Shown: piece after piece, positions 19,662 to 28,823 of the stretch
Position numbering within the stretch: position 1 is the stretch's first letter
Layout: each line of letters starts with the position of its first letter
Assembly: GCF_008085915.1 (NCBI RefSeq)
Contig: NZ_VSJK01000014.1
Location: 1-64,000 of the forward strand
Direction: 5' to 3'
Length of the DNA: 64,000 nt
DNA from: Oceaniovalibus sp. ACAM 378
GTDB lineage: Bacteria > Pseudomonadota > Alphaproteobacteria > Rhodobacterales > Rhodobacteraceae
Program-made: the position numbers and the translations under genes
Notes under the pieces: model-generated
What the model was told of the DNA's origin: nothing
The model's input: the letters and a program-made list of their open reading frames with translations, nothing else
Database searches by the model: none

Positions 19662-19737
19662 ATTGGTTCCCTGCGCTGGTCGGATCACCGTACTAGCCCC
19701 ACATGCGGTGGCCGCCAAGCCTTAGGTGGACCCTGCG

Positions 19738-20072
19738 AACGAGAGATCGGCAGTGCACCGCCATGTCGTTGACGCAGATCGCCGCTTTGAATGCCTGCAC
19801 CCCCGCGGCTTGCCAGTGTGGCGGTTGGTCGAAATGCGTGATGCGCTTGATATGCCCGCGACAGTTTTGCCCGACAGCGCGATGTATGACCATGCACCCG
19901 CGCTGAAGGATGCTCACCGCACCGCGGCGATGAGAGCGCTGGTCACACACGCATCAACTCCGAAAGCCAAAGCGACATGATTGAAGCCCGAGAGGCCGCG
20001 CTGATCGCTGAAGCGACGGACGCAATCGTGAATGGCGCAGGTAAAAGACCGCAGGGTTGGCTTGGCCCGTGA
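19738..20072 (+). pseudogene. Broken polysaccharide deacetylase (allantoinase-like) gene
   Basis: One plus-strand frame reads LPVWRLVEMRDALDMPATVL and SAMYDHAPAL (about 19807-19910). The next frame continues GDESAGHTRINSESQSDM, EAREAALIAEATDAIV and GKRPQGWLGP before a stop at about 20070. Together these match the central part of the PuuE-like deacetylase family, including the position of the G-H motif and the P-x-GW-x-(A/G)-P motif, but with a frameshift near 19910. The C-terminal half and the start are missing. The remaining 280 bp up to 20357 shows no usable gene. Confidence 0.6.
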
Positions 20073-20356
20073 TCGGCGGGCACTCGCGTCGCCGGTGTCG
20101 ATGGCCTGAAGGACCGGCACCGACTGGCGCCGGAATTGTGATCTGCTGATCTTGTCAGCGGTCTTTTGCGAGGGTGCGCGGCGGATCAGATCGCCAAAGG
20201 CTTACATTGCCACTTTGCGGCGATCCGGGCCCCGAACGTCTCACGCGCGGGGTCGGACCGGGGCCCACGCCGGTAATGGGGTGGGACATCTGCGGGTTCG
20301 GACGGCACACAGCTCCGGACGGAACACTTAGCCTTCCGGGGTGTGACGCCTATGGC

Positions 20357-21337
20357 TCACTGTGACATCCAGCCCTGATCGTACCAGCCCGAAACGTCGC
20401 CCGGCCATGCCAGTACTGTTCCGCCCGCATCTTTCAACACGCCGCTGTCGAAAAGAAACCGTGCCATGGCAGTGAAACGCTCGGGGTCGATCTGGCCGAC
20501 GGGCTTGTCACCATCCCGCAGATAGGCACCATCGGCGATTGCCTGCATCGAGCCGTGAACCAGCTCTGGGTTTGGAAAATCTCCAGCGGCGATCAGAAGA
20601 TCTGCGGCTTCCTCTGGGTGATCCGCCGCCCATGAATAACCGGCTTGGGTGGCACGCATGAAACTTGCGACCAGATCGGCGCGGCCATCCAGTGTCTCGC
20701 CGCTTGTGCCGATATATCCGGTCTGCTGGTCGGGAATACCATAGTCGGCATAGGTAAAGGACGATTGTTTGCGCCCCAGAAGTTCGCCATTCACGCCCTC
20801 CCATGTCGCCACTTCCAGCGTGAAATCCACCGCACCCGTTGCCAGCGCCTCATAGGCTCCGGTGCCCAGAGTGACGGTATCCCAGACCGGATCGCCGCCA
20901 TCGTGCCGGATCATCGTGCCGATCAATGCGGCCTCCCAGGCGCTGCCGAAACCGGCATAGGTCTTGCCCGACAGATCGGCAGGTCGGGTGATCGCGGCAT
21001 TGTCCGAGTTATAGACCAGCCGTCCGGCCTCGTGCTGCATCGTCGCCCAGAGCGTAACCAGATCGGCACCGCCCGCTTTGGCGCTGAGAAACCCGAGCGA
21101 GGTGAGATAGGCGAAATCCGCGATACCGGCCGCCAAAAGCGCCGCTGAATTGGTGTCAGAATACGGCAGCAGTTCGACGCTCAGCCCCTCATCGGCATAA
21201 AGGCCTTTGTCACGGGCGACGACAAGGCCGATGTGGTTGGTGTTCAGCGTCCAGTCCAGCGCGATGGTGACATCGGTGTCGGCCTGCGCCGCAAGGGGCA
21301 GGGCAAGGCTGGCGATCAGCATAAGCGGTCGGATCAT
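20357..21337 (-). CDS. thiY: ABC transporter substrate-binding protein, NMT1/THI5-like (pyrimidine/thiamine precursor)
   Basis: The 326-residue protein has a signal peptide (1-19, LPLAAQA) and then ALDWTLNTNHIGLVVARDKGLY, the opening of NMT1/THI5-like binders such as ThiY. The GFGSAWEAALIG region is where these proteins contact the pyrimidine ligand. It is the last gene of a YkoF-permease-ATPase-binder operon led by a TPP riboswitch, so the ligand is probably a hydroxymethylpyrimidine or thiamine degradation product such as FAMP. Its start overlaps the end of the ATPase gene by 4 bp. Confidence 0.82.
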   Translation of the reverse strand: MIRPLMLIASLALPLAAQADTDVTIALDWTLNTNHIGLVVARDKGLYADEGLSVELLPYSDTNSAALLAAGIADFAYLTSLGFLSAKAGGADLVTLWATMQHEAGRLVYNSDNAAITRPADLSGKTYAGFGSAWEAALIGTMIRHDGGDPVWDTVTLGTGAYEALATGAVDFTLEVATWEGVNGELLGRKQSSFTYADYGIPDQQTGYIGTSGETLDGRADLVASFMRATQAGYSWAADHPEEAADLLIAAGDFPNPELVHGSMQAIADGAYLRDGDKPVGQIDPERFTAMARFLFDSGVLKDAGGTVLAWPGDVSGWYDQGWMSQ

Positions 21338-22077
21338 TGGGGAGACTCCTTGAGCAGAAGGGATTTCAGGGTTTCGCGCAACTCGGCAAGTGCTGCTTCG
21401 TTGCGGTGAATCTGCGGGGTGGTGACAGGTATGTCGGCGATGATCCGGCCCGGTCCGCCGGCCATCACAAGGATGCGGTCGGCAATGCCGGTGGCCTCAT
21501 GCAGATCATGGGTGACCAGCAGGACACCGCGCGGACGCTCGGCCAGACGGGCAAGGAGCCAGTCCTGCATCCGGATCCGTGTGACCGCATCCAGCGCCGA
21601 AAACGGCTCGTCCAACAGAACAAAGCGGCTGTCCTGTACGACGGTGCGCAGAAAGGCCGCGCGCTGGCGCATCCCGCCGGAAAGCTGCGAAGGAAACAGA
21701 CCTTCGCATCCCGCCAGACCGAAGGGCGCAAAAAGCGGCAGGATTTTTGCCCGCGCCTCGCGTTTGACGGCCCCTGCAATCTCCAACCCGAGGGTGGCAT
21801 TTTCGGTGATGGTCAACCAGGGAAACAGGGCGTCGCTTTGCGGCTGGTAACACAGCGCGGGATCAGGCGGCGCGATCCCGGCTCCGTCCAGCAGCAATTG
21901 GCCGTCCGATTGCATCCCCGGTGGCAGAATTCCCGCCAGCCATTTCAGCACCGAGGTCTTGCCGCAGCCCGACGCACCGATCAGCGCGGTGATCCCCGAA
22001 CCGGGCAGGCAAAGCGACAGGTCACGGACCAGATCGCGCCCGTCAGTTCGGATGGTAAGCCCGCGGATCTCAAGCAT
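21334..22077 (-). CDS. thiZ: ABC transporter ATP-binding protein (ThiZ-like)
   Basis: The 247-residue single-domain ATPase has Walker A GASGCGKTSV (34-43), an LSGGMRQRAAFLRTV signature, Walker B FVLLDEPFSALD and the switch histidine in THDLHEAT. These place it in the nitrate/taurine/thiamine-pyrimidine ABC group. It overlaps both neighbours (8 bp with the permease and 4 bp with the binder), so all are translated together. The partner genes and the upstream TPP riboswitch support uptake of a thiamine precursor. Confidence 0.85.
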   Translation of the reverse strand: MLEIRGLTIRTDGRDLVRDLSLCLPGSGITALIGASGCGKTSVLKWLAGILPPGMQSDGQLLLDGAGIAPPDPALCYQPQSDALFPWLTITENATLGLEIAGAVKREARAKILPLFAPFGLAGCEGLFPSQLSGGMRQRAAFLRTVVQDSRFVLLDEPFSALDAVTRIRMQDWLLARLAERPRGVLLVTHDLHEATGIADRILVMAGGPGRIIADIPVTTPQIHRNEAALAELRETLKSLLLKESPQ

Positions 22078-22834
22078 CGCGGCGCGCCTCCGGCCCTTTG
22101 GCGGTCATCCGGTCGAGGAGCCGGATCGCGCCGAGCAACGTGAGGGTCAGCACCGCCGACACCACCACGGCAGAGAGCACCAGATCGGCACGGAAATTGT
22201 TCTTGGCAGAGAGGATATAGATCCCCAGCCCACGCCGTGCCCCGGCATATTCGGCAAAAATCGTCGCGACGATGGCATAGGTGGCCGAAATCCTCAGCCC
22301 AGCCAAAAAGCTCGCCCGGGCCGAGGGCAGGGTGGCGCGGCGAAAGATCGCCCACCGCCCGGCCCCCATCGAGGCGAGCAGATCGACAAAGGCACCCGGC
22401 GTCTGGCGATAACCTGACAAAAGGCTCAGAAGCATCGGAAAGAAGGTGACCAGGACAACAAGCAGCACCTTGGGCAATAGCCCGAAACCGAACCACAGGA
22501 TCATCAAGGGCGCGAGGGCCACCAGCGGAATCGTCTGGCTGATGACAAACAGCGGCATCAACCCCCGCTCGGCCCATGGGGTGAAATGCAGGGCGACCGA
22601 GATCAGACAGGCGAACATGACCGACAGTGAAAACCCAAAGCTTGCCACGGCCAGCGTCGATGCAGCATGGACGCCGATCTCACTGCGGTTCAGCAACAGC
22701 GCCCGGACCACGCCCGACGGCGGCGGCAGGATCAGGGGCGAAACCCCGGCGAGCAGGCAATAAACCTCCCAACCCGCCAGCAAAAGCAGGCCAAGCGTCA
22801 GCGTTGGCAGAATGCGCAAAAGCATTGAAAACAA
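22070..22834 (-). CDS. thiX: ABC transporter permease (ThiX-like)
   Basis: The 254-residue BPD-transp-1 permease has about six hydrophobic segments and an EAA-like loop, FVDLLASMGAGRWAIFRRAT, near residues 149-168. It forms the membrane channel for the ThiZ/ThiY pair. It starts 19 bp after the YkoF-like gene and overlaps the ATPase by 8 bp. It ends in a basic tail (TAKGPEARRDA). Nothing is broken. Confidence 0.85.
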   Translation of the reverse strand: MFSMLLRILPTLTLGLLLLAGWEVYCLLAGVSPLILPPPSGVVRALLLNRSEIGVHAASTLAVASFGFSLSVMFACLISVALHFTPWAERGLMPLFVISQTIPLVALAPLMILWFGFGLLPKVLLVVLVTFFPMLLSLLSGYRQTPGAFVDLLASMGAGRWAIFRRATLPSARASFLAGLRISATYAIVATIFAEYAGARRGLGIYILSAKNNFRADLVLSAVVVSAVLTLTLLGAIRLLDRMTAKGPEARRDA

Positions 22835-22853
22835 CTCTCGGGTTGGCCGGGGA

Positions 22854-23465
22854 TCAGCGCGCGCTGGGGCTGTTGGCCGAGGCTGTCAGATCGATGGTCA
22901 CATGCCCCTCAGCAGGGCCAAATCGCAGGAAGGCCTGCCGCACAGTCTCAAACACCGCACCGGCGTCGCCGTGCAGCCGGGTGCAGAAATTCTTGGATTT
23001 CAGGAATGTGCCCGAGGATTTGAGAAAGTCGATACAGCCATAGATCTCATCCATATGCCGGTCTTGCCCCATCACATAGAGCGAGAACTGCACTTCGATT
23101 TCGACGCCGAGATCGGGTGCCCCGCGCACAGCCTCCAGCGCCTGTTTCTGTCGTGTGGCGAGTGGGGTATCTTGCGCCGTTGCCAGCACGTCGCAGCGAC
23201 AGGATGGATCATCCGGCTCTCCCGGGCAGCCGCGCGAAAAGGTGACATGCATGGTCACATGCGCCGGGTCCTGCGCCGCGCGGGCGAAAAAGTCGCGGAT
23301 CGCATCGAACAGCGGCTCGGGCGCGCCGACCATCAGGGTTGATATGTCGTCAGTCTCGATCCTGAGCCGGTCGCGGTAAGGATCAAGCGCCTTCAACCCC
23401 GAAAGAATGACCCGGACGAAATCCGATACCATCGGATAAAGTGATACCTGTGCGCCGATAAACAT
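22854..23465 (-). CDS. YkoF-like thiamine/hydroxymethylpyrimidine-binding protein
   Basis: The 203-residue protein has two tandem ferredoxin-like YkoF repeats: GAQVSLYPMVSDFVRVIL at the start and the related VEIEVQFSLYVMGQDRHMDEIY at about 123-144. YkoF in Bacillus binds thiamine and HMP and is encoded with a thiamine ABC transporter, as here. It is the first gene after the TPP riboswitch, and its GAGGGA ribosome site lies within the aptamer's 3' side, so ligand binding would directly hide it. A cysteine-rich insert (SRGCPGEPDDPSCRCD) near residue 80 is unusual and could bind metal. Confidence 0.82.
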   Translation of the reverse strand: MFIGAQVSLYPMVSDFVRVILSGLKALDPYRDRLRIETDDISTLMVGAPEPLFDAIRDFFARAAQDPAHVTMHVTFSRGCPGEPDDPSCRCDVLATAQDTPLATRQKQALEAVRGAPDLGVEIEVQFSLYVMGQDRHMDEIYGCIDFLKSSGTFLKSKNFCTRLHGDAGAVFETVRQAFLRFGPAEGHVTIDLTASANSPSAR

Positions 23466-23470
23466 ATGTC

Positions 23471-23560
23471 CCTCGCTCCGCCGGCATTATCCGGATCAGC
23501 TGTGAAGGGTTCGCGCCGTTTTGCGCATCTCAGCCCCCGAAAGGAGCACCCCTGGTTGAG
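23471..23560 (-). promoter_or_regulatory. TPP riboswitch (THI element)
   Basis: On the minus strand the conserved blocks occur in the right order: CCAGGGGTGC (23555-23546), CTGAGAT (23533-23527), ACCCTT after it, then CTGATCCGGATAATGCCGG (23499-23481) and GGAG close to the YkoF ATG. These match the thi-box aptamer that binds thiamine pyrophosphate. Because its 3' end carries the ribosome site of the first gene, translational repression is the likely mode. A TTGACA -35-like box lies upstream at 23596-23591, though no clear -10 is seen. Confidence 0.93.
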
Positions 23561-23596
23561 TGGGCGGACCTTTGGCCAGAAACCGCAGGCTGTCAA

Positions 23597-24285
23597 GTGT
23601 GCGAAAGGATTCCGAAATAGGTTTTGAATTATCCTTTTGCGGTCGCGGGTTTTAACGGCTGCGTTTCTTCGGTGCGATACGGTCGCGTCCCCGATCTTCC
23701 TGGCTATTCACCGGACTTGGCCGTCACCCCGGAAAACCACCCCCCGGTCCGTTTTCTGCCCCTCGCCACCTCACGCACTTGTGGCAAATCACGTCAAAAT
23801 GCATGGGGTGAGGATCACGGTGTTCCGGGTTCTGGGCTGAATTTGCGCTTCAAAACAGACGGGCTGACGCCGGTTCCCTGCCAAGGCTCCCTCACATCGC
23901 ACCGCCCGATAAAGCCATCTATGGCGGCCGGCCAAGTCCCCAACGGTTGGCGCAAATTTCTTGAGGTTGATCTACATCAATCGCACTCGCGCCGATACCT
24001 GCCATGATTCAGCGCCACACAGGAGAATCTTGGCGTGATGAATGTTGCGAATCAACCCGCTGATCGGAACCGGCTATGAACAGCCCCGGTGATGGAATCT
24101 TGTGCAGCATCATTCCAACCCGTCGTTCTGTGTTCGCGTCGAGCCGCAAATTCGGGTGCCGAAGGCAATGCCTGCCAGTTTGAAGATCAACGTTTTTAAA
24201 ACCCGGCCAACGTAGAATAATTTGAATTTCTACATGTTCTAACTGAGGTGATTATGGATTTGCCCGATATCAAGGAGTGTCTCGC
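23597..24285. other. Gene-free divergent region between thiamine and nor operons
   Basis: No convincing gene is present. The region holds the promoter of the riboswitch operon on one side and on the other the FNR/NNR box at 23967-23980 followed by a roughly 300-nt stretch before norC. That stretch has an AT-rich inverted repeat (GTAGAA at 24212-24217 and TTCTAC at 24228-24233) and a possible 13-codon reading frame starting near 24038 without a well-placed ribosome site. Confidence 0.5.
23967..23980 (+). promoter_or_regulatory. Perfect FNR/NNR-type box upstream of norC
   Basis: TTGAT-CTAC-ATCAA is an exact match to the FNR-family consensus. In denitrifying alphaproteobacteria the nor operon is switched on by the NO-sensing relative NNR/DNR, which uses this same sequence. 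The site lies about 306 bp before the norC ATG, implying either a long leader or a second promoter closer in. No FNR-family regulator gene is in the window. Confidence 0.75.
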
Positions 24286-24738
24286 ATGGCAGAATTCCTG
24301 ACCAAGTCACGCGCCCGAAACATCTTTTACGGCGGATCTATCTTCTTTGTCCTCGTTTTCATCGCGTTGACCGTACACAGCCACCGTTATGTGGTGAACG
24401 TCTCGACTGCCGGGATGCCGATGAGCGAAGCGGTCGTGCGTGGTAAACATGTATGGGAGCGTAACAGCTGCATCAACTGTCACACGCTGCACGGAGAAGG
24501 TGCCTATTTCGCGCCCGAGCTTGGCAACGTGATGACCCGATGGGGCGTTACGGACGACCCGGAAGGCGCATTCGAAATTCTGGGTTCCTGGCTGGAATCA
24601 CAGCCCAGCGGTCTCGAAGGCCGTCGCCAGATGCCATATTTCGAGCTGTCCGAAGAAGATACGCGCGGGCTGGCTGAATTTCTTCGCTTTGCCGACAAGA
24701 CCAACAAGCAGGGCTGGCCGCCCACCGATGCCGGCTGA
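24286..24738 (+). CDS. norC: Nitric oxide reductase subunit C (cytochrome c)
   Basis: From the ATG at 24286 (AAGGAG ribosome site 8 bases before) the 150-residue protein starts with a short cytoplasmic stretch, a membrane anchor (residues 13-31) and then the periplasmic cytochrome c domain. The haem site is C62-I-N-C65-H66, and GEGAYFAPELGNVM follows, as in other NorC proteins. It receives electrons from periplasmic cytochrome c or azurin-type donors and passes them to NorB. A GTG nine bases upstream is in frame but lies on the ribosome site and is rejected. Confidence 0.95.
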   Translation: MAEFLTKSRARNIFYGGSIFFVLVFIALTVHSHRYVVNVSTAGMPMSEAVVRGKHVWERNSCINCHTLHGEGAYFAPELGNVMTRWGVTDDPEGAFEILGSWLESQPSGLEGRRQMPYFELSEEDTRGLAEFLRFADKTNKQGWPPTDAG

Positions 24739-24749
24739 GGGGCAAAGAC

Positions 24750-26120
24750 ATGAAATATCAAACACAAAAGATCGCATATGCCTATTTTGCCTGCGCAATG
24801 GCGCTTTTCGCGGTGCAGGTTCTGGGCGGGCTGACAATTGGCTGGATTTACGTCCAGCCGAATTTTCTGGCTGAAACGTTCCCGTTCCACATTGTTCGGA
24901 TGATCCACACCAACTCACTGATTGTGTGGCTGCTGCTGGGCTTTTTCGGTGCCGCCTATTTCATGGTGCCCGAGGAATCCGAGCGCGAGATCTGGTCGCC
25001 GAGCCTCGCCTATATTCAATTGACGCTGCTCATGGTTGGCACGCTGAGTGCCGTTGCAGGTTACCTTGTCGGCATCCACGAAGGCCGCGAATTCCTCGAA
25101 CAGCCGCTCTGGGTAAAATACGCAATTCTCGTTGCGGCGCTGATTTTCCTGCTCAACATCTCGATGACGGTGCTGGCCGGACGCAAGACGGCGATCACCG
25201 GCGTCTTGCTGACGGGCCTGTGGTTGCTGTCGTTGCTTTGGGTCTTTGCCATCATCAACCCCGACAACCTTAGTCTGGACAAGCTGTATTGGTGGTTTGT
25301 CGTGCATCTGTGGGTCGAGGCAACCTGGGAACTGGTCATGGCCGCGATCCTGGCCTTCCTGTTGCTGAAGCTGACAGGTGTCGATCGGGAAGTGATCGAA
25401 AAATGGCTTTATGTGATCGTCGCCACGGCGCTGTTCACCGGCATCCTTGGCACCGGACACCATTACTATTGGATCGGGTTGCCGGGCTATTGGCAGTGGA
25501 TCGGCACCATCTTTGGCACGCTGGAAATCGTGCCCTTCTTCCTCATGATGTCTTTCGCTTTCATCATGGTCTGGAAGGGGCGGCGTAACCATCCCAACAA
25601 GGCGGCATTGCTGTGGGCCTTGGGATCGGCCACCATCGCGTTCTTTGGCGCGGGCGTCTGGGGCGTTCTGCACAACATGCACGGCGTCAATTTCTACAGT
25701 CACGGCACACAGATCACGGCGGCACACGGCCACCTTGCGTTTTACGGTGCCTATGTTGCCATGAACCTTGCCATAATCACCTATGCGATGCCGCTTCTGA
25801 AGGGCCGAGAGCCTTACAACCAAGTGCTCAACATGGGATCGTTCTGGTTGATGACAGGCGGCATGGCCTTCATGACCTTCACGCTTACCTTTGCCGGCGT
25901 GATCCAGACACATATGCAGCGTGTCCTTGGATATTACTACATGGAGGTTCAGGACGAACTGGCGCTGTTCTATGTCATGCGCTTCGTTGCTGGTTCGGCG
26001 GTGGTCGCAGGGGCGCTGCTGTTCATCTATTCAACCTTTGTCGTGCGGCGGCGCGAAATCGTAAAGGCGGGACCGGCCAATCCGGCACCGACCGAATCCC
26101 ACAGGGTGCCGGGAGAGTGA
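24750..26120 (+). CDS. norB: Nitric oxide reductase subunit B (catalytic)
   Basis: The 456-residue protein is a 12-helix haem-copper oxidase relative. GTGHHYYWIG supplies the paired histidines for the non-haem iron, while HLWVEATWE and the later H-x-HLAFYGAYVAMNL stretch carry further haem and iron ligands with the conserved glutamates. It reduces two NO to N2O in the cytoplasmic membrane using electrons from NorC. It starts 11 bp after norC and ends one base before norQ. Full length, with no missing ligand seen. Confidence 0.95.
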   Translation: MKYQTQKIAYAYFACAMALFAVQVLGGLTIGWIYVQPNFLAETFPFHIVRMIHTNSLIVWLLLGFFGAAYFMVPEESEREIWSPSLAYIQLTLLMVGTLSAVAGYLVGIHEGREFLEQPLWVKYAILVAALIFLLNISMTVLAGRKTAITGVLLTGLWLLSLLWVFAIINPDNLSLDKLYWWFVVHLWVEATWELVMAAILAFLLLKLTGVDREVIEKWLYVIVATALFTGILGTGHHYYWIGLPGYWQWIGTIFGTLEIVPFFLMMSFAFIMVWKGRRNHPNKAALLWALGSATIAFFGAGVWGVLHNMHGVNFYSHGTQITAAHGHLAFYGAYVAMNLAIITYAMPLLKGREPYNQVLNMGSFWLMTGGMAFMTFTLTFAGVIQTHMQRVLGYYYMEVQDELALFYVMRFVAGSAVVAGALLFIYSTFVVRRREIVKAGPANPAPTESHRVPGE

Positions 26121-26121
26121 G

Positions 26122-26919
26122 ATGAATGCACATATCCAGCCGCCCGGTGTTCCTTACTATGTGCAAACCGGAAACGAATGTGCGCTTTTCGATGCGGCGC
26201 TTGAAAACCATCTGCCCCTTCTGCTGAAGGGGCCGACCGGCTGTGGCAAAACGCGGTTCATTGAACACATGGCGGCGCGGTCGGGGCGAAGGCTTTATAC
26301 CGTTGCCTGCCATGACGATCTGTCCGCGGCGGACCTGATCGGGCGCTATCTGCTACGGGGTGGCGAAACCGAATGGGTCGATGGTCCGCTGACCCGTGCC
26401 GTGCGTGAGGGCGCGATCTGTTATCTCGACGAAGTGGTCGAGGCGCGCAAGGATGTCACCGTGGTGTTGCACCCGTTGACCGACAATCGCCGCACCCTGA
26501 TGATCGATCGCACCGGCGAGGAACTGGTGGCGCCGCCCGGTTTCATGCTGATCGCCAGCTACAATCCCGGCTATCAGAACGTGCTGAAGCGGATGAAGCC
26601 GTCGACCCGCCAGCGATTCCTTGCGATCACCTTTGGATTTCCCGATCCGGATACCGAAATCGCTGTTGTCGCACAGGAAAGCGGGCTGGATGTGGGCCGG
26701 GTGGCGCCTTTGGTTCGATTGGGGGGCCATATCCGCAATCTCTCCGGCATGGATCTGGAGGAGGGCGTATCAACCCGGCTGCTGATCTATGCGGCCACGT
26801 TGATGGCGGGCGGTATGGGTGTGGAAAAAGCGCTTGAGGCGGCGGTGATCGAACCGCTGAGCGATGACGCCGACGTGCAGACTGCGCTGCGCGATCTGGT
26901 CACGACGATCTACGGCTGA
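26122..26919 (+). CDS. norQ: NorQ, MoxR-type AAA+ ATPase for NO reductase activation
   Basis: The 265-residue protein has a Walker A motif GPTGCGKT at 37-44, Walker B-like ICYLDEVVEA near 107-116 and a sensor region (LIASYNPGYQ). This is the NorQ/CbbQ branch of MoxR AAA+ proteins, which works with a VWA-domain partner (NorD) to insert the non-haem iron or activate NorB. The gene is packed directly after norB. Length and order are those of norCBQD clusters. Confidence 0.92.
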   Translation: MNAHIQPPGVPYYVQTGNECALFDAALENHLPLLLKGPTGCGKTRFIEHMAARSGRRLYTVACHDDLSAADLIGRYLLRGGETEWVDGPLTRAVREGAICYLDEVVEARKDVTVVLHPLTDNRRTLMIDRTGEELVAPPGFMLIASYNPGYQNVLKRMKPSTRQRFLAITFGFPDPDTEIAVVAQESGLDVGRVAPLVRLGGHIRNLSGMDLEEGVSTRLLIYAATLMAGGMGVEKALEAAVIEPLSDDADVQTALRDLVTTIYG

Positions 26920-26923
26920 CCTC

Positions 26924-28822
26924 ATGGCACTGCGTCCCCTCGACCTGATGGACCCGGAAGAGGCAGTCGGCAACATTTGGCACGACTATGCGGTCGGGAT
27001 CGGCGCCGTGTCTTCCCACCCGGATGAGGCTGCAGATCTTGCCACACTGCGCCGCAGCTTGACGATGATGTTCCGCGCTCTGGGTGGTGAGCCTCAGGTG
27101 GAATTCAGCGAAGCACCCGCGGTCGTCACCCGCCACAGACGGCCCCATATCCGCAAGCTGGCGACAGAGCGCGACAAGCTGTGTCTGCCGGTCTTCGACG
27201 GCGAACGCCTGCGTCTGCCACCGGTGATTGATGTGTTTCCCGATCATGCGCTCAACCGGGCCGCTTATTTCTGGCTGACCGGAATGGCCGCCCTTTACGA
27301 CCCCGCCGCACCTGACCGCGGGGCGCTGAAAGGCGCGGCTCATGATCTCTGGACGATCCGGACCAACGCCGTCGCCGCGCAGCAGGTTCATGGCCAATGT
27401 CCGGGGCTGCGCAAAAGCTATGCCGCGATGGTGGCGCATACCCTCGCCACACGGCCACACACCCGGTTGCCTGTCGCCGAGATGACGGTAGAGGTCGCCT
27501 TGCGAACAGCGCTTGACGGTGGTGCCTTGCCCAATGTGGACGATGCCGATCATTCCCGTGGTCACATGACCTTTGCGCCGGTCCCGTTCTGGCTGGATTT
27601 TCGGCGCCCCGAGACGGGGGATGCGGTGGATGATCCGCAGGAGGATATCGCCGACATGCCCGCCGCTGCGGCCACATCAACGCGCAAGATGGGGTTCCGC
27701 AAAGAACAGGATCAGGCCAACCGCACCGACAGTTTCATCCTGCACCGGTTCGAGTCGATCCTGTCATGGGTCGAATCCATGAACCTCAATCGTTCGATTC
27801 ACGACGATGACGAAGAAAACGCGCAAAAGGCGGCCGAGGATCAGGACAACATTACGCTGTCCAAGAACAACCGCCGCGCCGCGACACGGCTGCGGCTCCA
27901 TCTCGATCTGTCCCCGGCTGACGCGGATCACGAACGCCTTGCGGGCAAATTTACCTATCCAGAGTGGAACCACCGTTCACGCAGTTATATGGCGGATCAC
28001 TGCCGGGTTCTGGAGGTCGATGCTGAACCTGATCCCGCAGGCGCATTTGTGCCCGACCGAAAACGCATGGAGGCCGTGCGCCGCCAGTTCGAGGTGCTGC
28101 GGCCCCGGCGCATCCTGCAACCACGCCAGATCGACGGCAACGAACTTGACCTTGATGCGGCCATTGCGGCGCATATCGACCTGAAGGCGTCGGGCCGCTG
28201 TGACGACCGGGTCTTTCAATCGTCGCGTCAGACCCAGCGGGATCTGACGGTGGCCTTCCTGATCGACACGTCACGTTCAACCGAATCCGCCGTGGGTGAT
28301 ACCTGCGTGATCGACGTGGCGCGCGATGCGCTGGCCGCGCTTGCGGGGGGCATTGATGCGGCGGGTGATCGGCTGGGCATCTGGGGGTTCTCGTCGCTCA
28401 AGCGGGACAGGGTTTTTTTGACGCGCTGTAAAAGGTTCGACCAGGATATGAGCGCCACCGTCACCGACAACATTTGCGCGTTGAAGCCGGGGCATTACAC
28501 CCGGCTGGGTGCAGCGATCCGGCACGTCAGCGCGCAACTGGCCGAGGAAACGGCGGCTCGCAAGCTGCTGATCGTGCTGACCGACGGCAAGCCAAACGAT
28601 CTGGACCACTATGAGGGCCAGCACGGGATCGAGGACAGCCATATGGCTGTGGCCGAAGCACGGCGTATCGGTCAGACAGTCCACGGGATCATCATCGACG
28701 AAGACGGACAGGACTGGTTCGCCCGGATCTTTGGGCGCGGCGGGTTTCACCTGCTGCCCCGACCAGATCGGTTGACCCGCGTACTGCCCGAGATTTACCG
28801 CACCCTTACACAGGAGAGTTGA
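26924..28822 (+). CDS. norD: NorD, VWA-domain protein for NO reductase activation
   Basis: The 632-residue protein starts at the ATG at 26924, 4 bases after norQ. An in-frame start 20 codons earlier would overlap norQ and add unrelated residues. The C-terminal von Willebrand A domain has the MIDAS motif DTSRSTES (about 447-454) and later TDGKPND. The middle is acidic (HDDDEENAQKAAEDQDN). It cooperates with NorQ to mature NO reductase. There is no clear ribosome site, which suggests translational coupling to norQ. Confidence 0.92.
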   Translation: MALRPLDLMDPEEAVGNIWHDYAVGIGAVSSHPDEAADLATLRRSLTMMFRALGGEPQVEFSEAPAVVTRHRRPHIRKLATERDKLCLPVFDGERLRLPPVIDVFPDHALNRAAYFWLTGMAALYDPAAPDRGALKGAAHDLWTIRTNAVAAQQVHGQCPGLRKSYAAMVAHTLATRPHTRLPVAEMTVEVALRTALDGGALPNVDDADHSRGHMTFAPVPFWLDFRRPETGDAVDDPQEDIADMPAAAATSTRKMGFRKEQDQANRTDSFILHRFESILSWVESMNLNRSIHDDDEENAQKAAEDQDNITLSKNNRRAATRLRLHLDLSPADADHERLAGKFTYPEWNHRSRSYMADHCRVLEVDAEPDPAGAFVPDRKRMEAVRRQFEVLRPRRILQPRQIDGNELDLDAAIAAHIDLKASGRCDDRVFQSSRQTQRDLTVAFLIDTSRSTESAVGDTCVIDVARDALAALAGGIDAAGDRLGIWGFSSLKRDRVFLTRCKRFDQDMSATVTDNICALKPGHYTRLGAAIRHVSAQLAEETAARKLLIVLTDGKPNDLDHYEGQHGIEDSHMAVAEARRIGQTVHGIIIDEDGQDWFARIFGRGGFHLLPRPDRLTRVLPEIYRTLTQES

Positions 28823-28823
28823 C

